Source of the DNA: Lachnospiraceae bacterium
GTDB lineage: Bacteria > Bacillota > Clostridia > Lachnospirales > Lachnospiraceae
Length of the DNA stretch: 25,913 nucleotides
Direction of reading: 5' to 3'
Assembly: GCA_900770785.1 (NCBI GenBank)
Contig: CAAGLJ010000046.1
Location: 1 to 25,913, forward strand
The notes under the pieces were generated by a model, which was not told where the DNA came from, did no database searches, and worked only from the letters and a program-made list of their open reading frames with translations. How positions within the stretch are numbered: the stretch's first letter is position 1; each line of letters begins with the position of its first letter. This document shows positions 8,164-14,535 of this stretch, one piece after another. The translations under genes and the position numbers were made by a program.

Positions 8164-8916
8164 ATGAAAAAAATGATGACAATAGTTAAAACAGAATTTC
8201 TTTTATTTATACGCGACTTTTTTGGCTTTTTCTTTACTTTTGTCTTTCCGGTACTGATGCTTGTCCTGTATGGCAGTATCTATGGAAATGAGCCCATTTA
8301 TCCTGGTGCCGAAGTGAGAATAATGGACGTATCTGTCCCTGCTTATTCCATTATGATTATGGGAGTGACCGGTCTGATGGCCTTTCCCCTGACTTTAGCG
8401 GAATACAAAGAAAAAAAGATATATAAGCGGTTTGATGCCACACCAGTTGGGAAAAAGAGCATAATACTGGCACAGGTTATCGTGAATGTGCTTATGACAT
8501 TGATTGGTTTCGGCCTTCTTTTGACCGCAGGAAAAATTCTTTATCAAATACAGCTTGAGGGAACGGCTTTTTCTGTTTTTATTGCCTTAGTGTTCTCCAT
8601 GTCAACCATGTTTTCCATGGGCTTTTTGTTTACGGCTGTTGGGAAAGATACAAGGATGACCAATTTGTTATGTTATCTTTTCTATTTTGTGATGATTTTT
8701 TTATCCGGTGCAACCATGCCAGACAGTCTGTTTCCAGATACGGTAAAGAAGGTTTCTGCTGTTTTGCCCATGACTTATGCAGTAGATCTGATGCAGGGGG
8801 TATTCGCAGGAGATGGTCTGGTAAAGCATTTAAAGGAACTGCTTATTCTTGGAGGGCTGACTACTGTCTTTATTACGCTGGGAGCAATTTTATATGGAAA
8901 AAAAGACTGGACATAG
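8164..8916 (+). CDS. ABC-2 type exporter permease
   Basis: Membrane subunit of about 250 residues, partner of the preceding ATPase. It has an N-terminal helix after KTEFLLFIRD, then about five more hydrophobic segments. PLTLAEYKEKKIYKRF sits in the conserved cytoplasmic loop, and LSGATMPDSLFP precedes the last helices, as is typical of ABC2_membrane family members. The ATG at 8164 is preferred over the TTG at 8131 because GGAGG (8154-8158) lies 5 nt before it and the protein then begins at the usual MKKMMTIVKTEF. The gene follows the ATPase by about 50 bp. Confidence 0.88.
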   Translation: MKKMMTIVKTEFLLFIRDFFGFFFTFVFPVLMLVLYGSIYGNEPIYPGAEVRIMDVSVPAYSIMIMGVTGLMAFPLTLAEYKEKKIYKRFDATPVGKKSIILAQVIVNVLMTLIGFGLLLTAGKILYQIQLEGTAFSVFIALVFSMSTMFSMGFLFTAVGKDTRMTNLLCYLFYFVMIFLSGATMPDSLFPDTVKKVSAVLPMTYAVDLMQGVFAGDGLVKHLKELLILGGLTTVFITLGAILYGKKDWT

Positions 8917-8941
8917 ATGAGAGTATAGCAGAACCTGGCAG

Positions 8942-9058
8942 ATGCGAAAAAGAATTGCCACGATTCAGGCAATATATCCTGCTGTGATAGTTCTATTTAA
9001 ATTTCCATCAGGAGTTTTGGCAGATAAATATAGAAAAAAACTGTTTTTATCATATTAA
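8942..9058 (+). pseudogene. Short MFS transporter remnant
   Basis: A 38-codon reading frame in the gap between the exporter and the siderophore operon. It contains AIYPAVIVLFKFPSGVLADK then YRKKLFL. This reads like the end of one membrane helix plus the loop 2-3 motif A (PSG-x-L-A-D-K-x-RKK) of major facilitator transporters. A full protein would be about 400 residues; nothing on either side continues it and there is no ribosome binding site. The best reading is a scar of a deleted transporter gene. The rest of the 8917-9116 gap is AT-rich, with no other recognisable feature. Confidence 0.5.
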
Positions 9059-9116
9059 ATATCATACTGTCACTGAAAATATATTAAAAAAAATCCATAA
9101 TTTTAAGAAAAATCCA

Positions 9117-9145
9117 TTTCCCGTTCTAAAAAGTAAGTTTATAAT
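9117..9145 (+). promoter_or_regulatory. Promoter of the siderophore-uptake operon
   Basis: A perfect TATAAT lies at 9140-9145. The -35 position at 17 nt spacing reads TTTCCC, a weak match. Transcription should start near 9152, immediately before or inside the palindrome at 9154-9169, leaving a leader of about 45 nt. Confidence 0.55.
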
Positions 9146-9153
9146 GGCTATTG

Positions 9154-9169
9154 GTTAGAAATAACTAAT
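9154..9169. promoter_or_regulatory. Palindromic operator GTTAG-N6-CTAAT upstream of the uptake operon
   Basis: GTTAG (9154-9158), six bases, then CTAAT (9165-9169). It begins 8 nt after the TATAAT box, over the expected transcription start, as expected for a repressor site. Thirteen of 16 positions match the palindrome in front of the araC-type gene at 13650-13665, which has the same distance to its -10. Iron-dependent repression by a DtxR- or Fur-type dimer is the likely role. Confidence 0.55.
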
Positions 9170-9195
9170 TAAAGATAGGAAGAAATAATATTGTA

Positions 9196-10230
9196 ATGGA
9201 AAAAAAGAAATCAGGATATTTTGTTTTGTGTATTGGTCTATGTGCATTGCTACTATTATCCGTAATTCTAAGTTTATGCTTTGGAGCCATGAAGATTTCG
9301 GTTTCCAATACCTATCAGGTAATCTGGGAGCGAATCATCGGCTTAGATACTCGTGAAAGTGTGGTTCCACTCTCCCAGTTCAATATTATATGGAAGCTTA
9401 GAATGCCCAGGGTGGTGATGGGGGTGGCAGTGGGAGGGGGGCTTGCACTTTGTGGAATTATCATGCAGGCGGCGGTTCAAAATCCCATGGCAGAGCCTTA
9501 TGTATTGGGAATTTCCTCCGGTGCATCCCTGGGGGCAACCTTTTCCATTTCCCTGGGATTGACAATGCTGACTCCTTTTTGTGCATTTATCGGCTCAGTG
9601 TCGGCAACAGTGGCAGTGTTATTGCTGGCCTCCTATGGAAACAAAGCCACCTCATCCAAGCTGGTTCTTTCAGGAACCATTGTGAATGCTCTTTTCAGTG
9701 CAGTCTCCAACTTTATTATCTCCATGTCGGGGGATGCGGATGGAGTAATGACGATTAAGTTCTGGACTATGGGTTCCTTAGCCAAGTCAGACTGGGGCAA
9801 TGTTTTGTTTCCCTTTATTCTGGTACTCATCTGTAGTCTGTTTTTTCTGACTCAGTGCAGGGTGTTAAATACTATGCTTCTGGGAGATGAAGCAGCCATA
9901 ACACTGGGGATTTCTTTGGGCAGATATCGGGCACTGTACATGGGTATCTGTGCGCTGCTTACGGGAGTACTGGTGGCTAACTGTGGAATTATCGGATTTG
10001 TAGGCCTGATGATTCCCCACATTTTCAGAGCAATTGTAGGTTCGGATCACAGACGGTTGATTCCGGTGACGGTACTGTCCGGTTCCTGTTTTATGGTATG
10101 GGCGGATGCTTTTTCAAGGTCTGCGGTAAAAAATTCGGAACTTCCTATCGGTATCATTACTGCCCTGGTGGGAGCACCCTTTTTTGCCTATATTCTCATA
10201 CGAAAAAATTATCGGTTTGGAAGTGAATAG
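9196..10230 (+). CDS. FecCD-family siderophore ABC transporter permease
   Basis: Integral membrane permease of 344 residues for import of a ferric siderophore (or heme or cobalamin). It shows the family pattern: an N-terminal helix, RMPRVVMGVAVGGGLALCG, the conserved QNPMAEPYVLGISSGASLGA stretch, and GFVGLMIPHIFRAIVGSDHR, which is the coupling loop to the ATPase. Ten helices are expected. It is the only permease in the operon, so the pore is probably a homodimer, as in BtuC. The ATG at 9196 has only a distant AGGAAG, so initiation may be weak. It is followed 18 bp later by the ATPase. Regulation is probably by the upstream palindrome. Confidence 0.92.
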   Translation: MEKKKSGYFVLCIGLCALLLLSVILSLCFGAMKISVSNTYQVIWERIIGLDTRESVVPLSQFNIIWKLRMPRVVMGVAVGGGLALCGIIMQAAVQNPMAEPYVLGISSGASLGATFSISLGLTMLTPFCAFIGSVSATVAVLLLASYGNKATSSKLVLSGTIVNALFSAVSNFIISMSGDADGVMTIKFWTMGSLAKSDWGNVLFPFILVLICSLFFLTQCRVLNTMLLGDEAAITLGISLGRYRALYMGICALLTGVLVANCGIIGFVGLMIPHIFRAIVGSDHRRLIPVTVLSGSCFMVWADAFSRSAVKNSELPIGIITALVGAPFFAYILIRKNYRFGSE

Positions 10231-10248
10231 CGTAAGAGGGAGATTGAC

Positions 10249-11025
10249 ATGAAACTAAGGGTTGAGGAATTATCTGTTACTATTTCCAATAAGCGTATAA
10301 TTGAAAATGTTTCTCTTTCTGTAGATCGATATCCTTTTGTGGGACTTCTGGGGCCTAACGGAAGTGGAAAATCCACCCTGCTAAGATCCATCTATCGGGT
10401 CTTAAAGCCTTCTGGGGGAAGAATTTATTTTGGAGAGACTCCTTCTCAGGATATAGGGAATAAGGAATTGTTCAAGAAAGTGGCTGTAGTGGGGCAATTC
10501 AATACCATGAATTTTGATTTTTCGGTTATGGAAATGGTAATGATGGGAAGAATCCCACATCTGGGAATGCTTCAGGCCGAGAGTGAACGGGATTATCGAA
10601 TTGGAGAGGAAGCGTTGGAAAAGGTAGGAATGAGAGAACATCGCCACCGGAAATATAGCAGTCTCTCCGGGGGAGAAAAGCAAAGGGTCATTTTGGCAAG
10701 AGCCATTGTGCAGGAGCCGAGGCTGCTGATACTGGACGAGCCTACCAATCATCTGGATGTATACTATCAGTTGCAGCTTTTGTCCATTATCAAGGAGTTG
10801 AAGATACACACTATAGCAGCCCTTCATGACTTATCCCTGGCTTCTCAGTTTTGTGACTATTTTTATATCATGAAAAAGGGGAATATCTGTTATCAGGGGA
10901 CGCCTGAACAGGTACTGACGAAAAAAATGGTAAAGGATGTGTATGGACTGGAGTGTGAGATTTTTAAGGCAGGGGGAAAAAGCAGCTATATGATTCACTA
11001 TGAACTCCCTATGACAACAAAATAA
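10249..11025 (+). CDS. FecE/FepC-type siderophore ABC transporter ATP-binding protein
   Basis: ATPase of 258 residues that drives the FecCD-type permease. Motifs are Walker A GPNGSGKST (about 35-43), the Q-loop region VVGQFNTMNF, the signature LSGGEKQRV (about 141-149), Walker B LLILDEPTNHLD (about 161-172), and the switch His in AALHDLSLA. The DEPTNHLD form is typical of iron-siderophore and cobalamin importers. GAGGGAG before the ATG supports the start. It lies between the permease and the binding protein with short gaps, giving one four-gene operon with the esterase. Confidence 0.93.
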   Translation: MKLRVEELSVTISNKRIIENVSLSVDRYPFVGLLGPNGSGKSTLLRSIYRVLKPSGGRIYFGETPSQDIGNKELFKKVAVVGQFNTMNFDFSVMEMVMMGRIPHLGMLQAESERDYRIGEEALEKVGMREHRHRKYSSLSGGEKQRVILARAIVQEPRLLILDEPTNHLDVYYQLQLLSIIKELKIHTIAALHDLSLASQFCDYFYIMKKGNICYQGTPEQVLTKKMVKDVYGLECEIFKAGGKSSYMIHYELPMTTK

Positions 11026-11043
11026 CAAAGAGAGGATTAATGG

Positions 11044-12123
11044 ATGAAAAAGAATTGGAAACGAAACATATTATTTGCAGGAATGCTGTTACTGCTGTCA
11101 AGTGGCTGCGGCAGCAGGAAGGGGGCAGAGCCGCCTGTATCAGAGGCCGCAGGTGAAACGGCAGAACAGACAGAAGCCAGTAAGGAAGAAATGCTGGTAC
11201 AGGAGGAAAGTCTGAAAACGAAATACCCTTTAACCATTCAGGTATATGGGCCGGATGGAACTGTATATGAGCAGACCTTTGAAGCAGCGCCCAAAAAGGT
11301 TATTACCAATATTCCTTCTGCCACCAACATACTTTTGGAGCTGGGACTTAAGGAGAATATCTACGGTATTTTAAAGCCGGACAATGCACCGGAAGAAAAA
11401 TGGGCAGGCGACTATGAGGAGCTGAATCAGCTGGCGGATAAAAAATCTATTTCAAAGGAGATAATCATTGGTGCAGAACCTGATTTGGTTTTTGGACGTG
11501 CCATGACATTCACAGATGAGGCTGCGGGAGGCATGGGAAGTATTGAAGCCTTAAATGAGATGGAAATACCGGTATATACGCTAAAGGCAAGTAATTTCAA
11601 CATTGAACAGAGCTTGGAGAATATTATTGAGGACGTAAGAAATATTGGAAAAATTTTCGATGTGCAAAAGGCAGCTAATGAATATGCCGACAGCCTGGAA
11701 GAAAGACTGACCAGAGTGACGGAAAAGGTTTCGCAAGTGAAGTCAGATACCAGAATTAAGGTGATGTATATGACGGCATATCAGGATGGAGTATTCAATG
11801 CCTTTGGCGCTAATTCTACTCTTCAGGAGTGCATGCTGAATCTATTGAACGCTGAAAATGTTCTGGAAAAGGGAGAGAATTCTCTTAGTTTGGAAAATTT
11901 AATGGTACTGAATCCAGATGTAATTGTCTATGTGAAGTCGGATAGAAATGGAGCTACAGATGCTATTGCAGTGGACACTCTGCTGCAGGAGGAAACCATT
12001 GCAGGAGTAAATGCAATAGCCAATCAGAAAATCATTGAAATACCCTATGACGCCTTAATGGATTATGGAGCAAGAACATTTGACACAATGGAAGAATTAT
12101 ACGAATTCTTTTATGAGAATTAA
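11044..12123 (+). CDS. Siderophore-binding lipoprotein (periplasmic-binding-protein type 2 fold)
   Basis: Extracytoplasmic receptor of the importer, 359 residues. A basic N-terminus and hydrophobic stretch lead to a lipobox ending SSGC, with Cys22 the lipidation site. A linker rich in Ala, Glu and Thr (about 25-60) precedes the binding domain. That domain begins with KKVITNIPSATNILLELGLK, the usual opening of the FecB/BtuF family, and later has EPDLVFGRA, FGANSTLQECMLNLL and NPDVIVYV. Lobes joined by a long helix (about 195-225) fit the class that binds ferric siderophores, heme or cobalamin. The esterase next to it favours a catecholate or ester-linked siderophore, which is inference from context. 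Confidence 0.9.
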   Translation: MKKNWKRNILFAGMLLLLSSGCGSRKGAEPPVSEAAGETAEQTEASKEEMLVQEESLKTKYPLTIQVYGPDGTVYEQTFEAAPKKVITNIPSATNILLELGLKENIYGILKPDNAPEEKWAGDYEELNQLADKKSISKEIIIGAEPDLVFGRAMTFTDEAAGGMGSIEALNEMEIPVYTLKASNFNIEQSLENIIEDVRNIGKIFDVQKAANEYADSLEERLTRVTEKVSQVKSDTRIKVMYMTAYQDGVFNAFGANSTLQECMLNLLNAENVLEKGENSLSLENLMVLNPDVIVYVKSDRNGATDAIAVDTLLQEETIAGVNAIANQKIIEIPYDALMDYGARTFDTMEELYEFFYEN

Positions 12124-12134
12124 AAGGAGGATGA

Positions 12135-12836
12135 ATGGAGAAAAAAATACTTTCCGGGAGAGAATATCTGATATTTCCTCCCAAAGAACCACTAAAGCAG
12201 AGTGACTGGCCTGTGGTTATTGTTCATGGGGATTCAGACAGCAGCCAGCTGTTAATGAAAAATGGATTATTACCTTTATCCAATTCCCTGGCAGTGGTCA
12301 TTCTGTCTGAGGATCGTTATGGGGATTATACACCCTGGCCAGCTAAGGCACTGAATCAGCGCTTTCCTGATTTTACAGGAAGAGCAGACAGGTATTTAGG
12401 ATGGATTGGAGAGGAATTGCTGTCAGAATTAAAAAAGCATTATCCAGTGAAGGGGACGAAGGAAAAGATAGGAGTTCTGGGGCAATCCTTGGGGGGACTG
12501 GTGAACCTATATACTTATCTGTCACCATTTCGGGACATCTGGTCATATGCAGCTTGCATTTCCCCCTCCAGCTGGTATCCTGATTTCTTCCGTAAATTTG
12601 AGGAAAATATTTCCGACAAAGGGAGAAAAAACTGGTATATTTCCAGCGGAATGAGTGAAGGCAGCAGCCACAATGACTTGAAAAAGAACACGGTGGCCTT
12701 CACCAGAAGGATAATCAATCTGCTGAGAGAAAACGGGAATGAGGTGGAGGAATACTGGGATGCGGGACAGCACCATGAATTTTTGGCAGACCGCTATAAA
12801 AGAGGGCTGTCCTGGTTGGATAGATGTCTGTTATAG
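12135..12836 (+). CDS. Putative siderophore esterase (BesA/Fes/IroE-like alpha/beta hydrolase)
   Basis: Soluble alpha/beta hydrolase of 233 residues, probably cytoplasmic because no signal peptide is seen. The nucleophile elbow is GQSLGG in GVLGQSLGGLVNLY; a substrate-side CISPSSWYPDFF segment and a late His in AGQHHEF complete the expected catalytic pattern of the Esterase_put/Esterase D-like family. As the last gene of a siderophore importer operon it probably hydrolyses the imported ferric siderophore to free the iron, as BesA and Fes do for bacillibactin and enterobactin. AGGAGG (12125-12130) lies 4 nt before the ATG. The last 43 bp overlap the 3' end of the convergent araC-type gene. Confidence 0.82.
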   Translation: MEKKILSGREYLIFPPKEPLKQSDWPVVIVHGDSDSSQLLMKNGLLPLSNSLAVVILSEDRYGDYTPWPAKALNQRFPDFTGRADRYLGWIGEELLSELKKHYPVKGTKEKIGVLGQSLGGLVNLYTYLSPFRDIWSYAACISPSSWYPDFFRKFEENISDKGRKNWYISSGMSEGSSHNDLKKNTVAFTRRIINLLRENGNEVEEYWDAGQHHEFLADRYKRGLSWLDRCLL

Positions 12837-13630
12837 CTTCCGCCATAGAGTGATCTGAATTGTCCGGGAGAGCAGCCCATATGCTTTTTGAATAATCGGC
12901 TGAAAAACAGAGGATCCTTATAGCCCACCCTGTCAGCAATTTCATAAACCGGAGAAACGCTCTGTGCCAGCAAATCACAGGCAGCAGCCATACGGCAGGA
13001 AATTAGATACTGAATCGGCCTTTTACCCAGATGTTTATAAAACAGATAGCTGAGTTGATTACTGGTTTTTCCAAAGGTTTGAGACAGAAATTCCAGACTA
13101 AGATCATGCATATAATGTTCCTGTATGTAGGCGGCGGCCTCCTGAACTAATTCATAATTAGTCCAGGCATCAGGTGTAATGTAATCAGTATAGAGGGCTG
13201 AAAAAAGCCGGGCCAGCAAATAGTTTTGTTCAGCCAGCTTAGCCTGTTTGAGAAAAGAGGAGTGGGCCAGCAGACGGTTTAATATAGGATAGAAGGCATC
13301 CGGTTCCTTAAGGCTATGCCGGAAGGTAAGCTCACTGCTGGTGTTATAATAAAGGTTAATATGGGTAAAAGGCTCGTCACTGATCACATGAAAACGAAGT
13401 TCTTTGCCGGGGCAGCCATGGACAAGGGTTCCATAGGAAGCAGGGAAACACTGGTCGTCAAAATAAATATCGCAGCTTCCCGTAAGGGGAAACATAAACG
13501 CTCCTTTGGTCGTGTGGTAAGACTGAACAGGGGTGTTTTTGTTTTTGGTAAACTGATTAATATTCGTAATGACAATCTGACCTTTTAAATACTGCCCGGC
13601 AGACTGCTCAATAGGGCTTCGATAGTACAT
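12794..13630 (-). CDS. AraC-family transcriptional regulator of siderophore uptake
   Basis: DNA-binding regulator of about 278 residues. The N-terminal half is a cupin-like ligand domain (HTTKGAFMFPLTGSCDIYFD). The C-terminal 100 residues carry two helix-turn-helix units: LSLEFLSQTFGKTSNQLSYL and, at the end, IADRVGYKDPLFFSRLFKK with GCSPGQFRS, the AraC hallmark. Its context matches Bacillus Btr, which senses the ferric siderophore and activates feuABC-besA, so it probably activates the neighbouring importer when substrate is present. The ATG at 13630 is preferred over 13648 because CAGGAG lies 6 nt before it. It is convergent with, and overlaps, the esterase gene by 43 bp. Confidence 0.88.
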   Translation of the reverse strand: MYYRSPIEQSAGQYLKGQIVITNINQFTKNKNTPVQSYHTTKGAFMFPLTGSCDIYFDDQCFPASYGTLVHGCPGKELRFHVISDEPFTHINLYYNTSSELTFRHSLKEPDAFYPILNRLLAHSSFLKQAKLAEQNYLLARLFSALYTDYITPDAWTNYELVQEAAAYIQEHYMHDLSLEFLSQTFGKTSNQLSYLFYKHLGKRPIQYLISCRMAAACDLLAQSVSPVYEIADRVGYKDPLFFSRLFKKHMGCSPGQFRSLYGGSYNRHLSNQDSPLL

Positions 13631-13649
13631 GGGATACTCCTGCAACATA

Positions 13650-13665
13650 GTTAGTATTAACTAAC
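13650..13665. promoter_or_regulatory. Palindromic operator GTTAG-N6-CTAAC upstream of the araC-type gene
   Basis: GTTAGT-ATTA-ACTAAC has perfectly complementary 6-bp arms. It starts 8 nt downstream of the araC -10 box and is the near twin of the element at 9154-9169. This suggests that one dimeric repressor controls both the uptake operon and its activator. Confidence 0.6.
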
Positions 13666-13673
13666 ATAAGTCT

Positions 13674-13679
13674 ATCATA
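13674..13679 (-). promoter_or_regulatory. -10 box of the araC-type gene
   Basis: TATGAT on the - strand, with an expected start near 13667 directly before the palindrome. No good -35 is visible at 16-18 nt, so the promoter may be weak. Confidence 0.4.
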
Positions 13680-13720
13680 TCTGATTTGATATGTCCAGAG
13701 GGATAACCGTTGTTTTTGTG

Positions 13721-13749
13721 TTGATTATTCTGAGAAAAAAAATTATGAT
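13721..13749 (+). promoter_or_regulatory. Vegetative promoter upstream of queH
   Basis: TTGATT (13721-13726), a 17-nt spacer containing eight A residues, and TATGAT (13744-13749). Transcription would start near 13756, giving a leader of about 70 nt that contains the hairpin at 13783-13799. Confidence 0.55.
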
Positions 13750-13782
13750 ATAGCAGGAAGCAGTGTTCTTCACAAGAATATG

Positions 13783-13799
13783 ATGCCGTAAAGCGGCAT
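13783..13799 (+). other. Small hairpin in the queH leader
   Basis: ATGCCG-TAAAG-CGGCAT forms a 6-bp perfect stem with a 5-nt loop, about 27 nt before the queH start. There is no T-run, so it is not a terminator. The sequence does not match the preQ1 class I pattern, so no riboswitch is claimed. Confidence 0.35.
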
Positions 13800-13825
13800 A
13801 TCTGGAAACGAGGATAAGAAAAAAG

Positions 13826-14470
13826 ATGACCCAAAACAAACCCCAATACCATAAAGAAATGGAAAAAATAATCGGCACCTTCAAGGGAGAGCGAAAGCGA
13901 CTTCTGCTTCATAGCTGCTGCGCACCCTGCAGCAGCGGCGTGCTGGTTCCTTTGCAGGAAGTTTTTGACCTTACGGTATATTATTACAACCCCAATATTT
14001 CTGAGCAGGAAGAATATAGAAAACGGGCCACGGAGCAAAAAAAGCTGATTAACGCCCTAAATCAGGAAAAACCTGCTTTTCCCATAGGAATAATAGAGGA
14101 AGATTATGAGCCCAAATCCTTTTATGCCATTGCCAAGGGTTTGGAAAAATGTCCTGAAGGGGGAGAGAGGTGTTTTCGCTGTTACGGGCTTCGACTGGAA
14201 AAAACGGCCCAGAAGGCTAAAGCAGAAGGCTTCGATTATTTTACCACGACGCTCACCATCAGCCCGTTAAAAAATGCAGAGAAGATCAATACTATCGGCA
14301 AGACACTGGAGGAAAAATATGGAGTGAGCTTTCTGCCCTCCGATTTTAAGAAACGGGATGGATACAAAAACAGCATTGCTCTTTCCAGAAAGTATGATTT
14401 ATACCGCCAGAATTTCTGTGGATGTATCTTTTCCAAAGTGGAAAGCCTTTCCAAGGAAGGCAAAATATGA
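13826..14470 (+). CDS. queH: Epoxyqueuosine reductase QueH
   Basis: Last enzyme of queuosine synthesis: it reduces epoxyqueuosine to queuosine in the wobble position of GUN-anticodon tRNAs. This is the DUF208/QueH family, not the cobalamin-dependent QueG. The conserved cysteines are visible: CCAPCSS (Cys31, Cys32, Cys35), CFRCYGLRLE (Cys116, Cys119), and FCGC near the end (Cys198, Cys200). RDGYKNSIALSRKYDLYRQ is another family signature. The length of 214 residues is normal. A GAGGAT about 10 nt upstream supports the ATG. It is followed 65 bp later by argS. Confidence 0.93.
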   Translation: MTQNKPQYHKEMEKIIGTFKGERKRLLLHSCCAPCSSGVLVPLQEVFDLTVYYYNPNISEQEEYRKRATEQKKLINALNQEKPAFPIGIIEEDYEPKSFYAIAKGLEKCPEGGERCFRCYGLRLEKTAQKAKAEGFDYFTTTLTISPLKNAEKINTIGKTLEEKYGVSFLPSDFKKRDGYKNSIALSRKYDLYRQNFCGCIFSKVESLSKEGKI

Positions 14471-14535
14471 TACAGTAAAACCAGTCTGTAAAGTGAGAAA
14501 AAGAGGGTAAATCAGACCCGGTAATGGAGGAGAAA

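Noticed and set aside
8935..8985. TGGCA/TGCCA hairpin as terminator of the ABC-2 exporter
   Set aside because: The stem is five bases with a large loop and no T-run, and it overlaps the MFS relic.
9024..9052. AT-rich GATAAA/TTTATC inverted repeat
   Set aside because: Weak stem in a strongly AT-rich stretch; likely chance.
13756..13825. PreQ1 riboswitch in the queH leader
   Set aside because: There is one small hairpin but no C-rich loop or A-rich tail of the preQ1 class I pattern.
14471..14535. T-box leader for argS
   Set aside because: The gap is only 65 nt and lacks the conserved T-box sequence. TACAG/CTGTA arms near 14471-14490 are too short to mean much.
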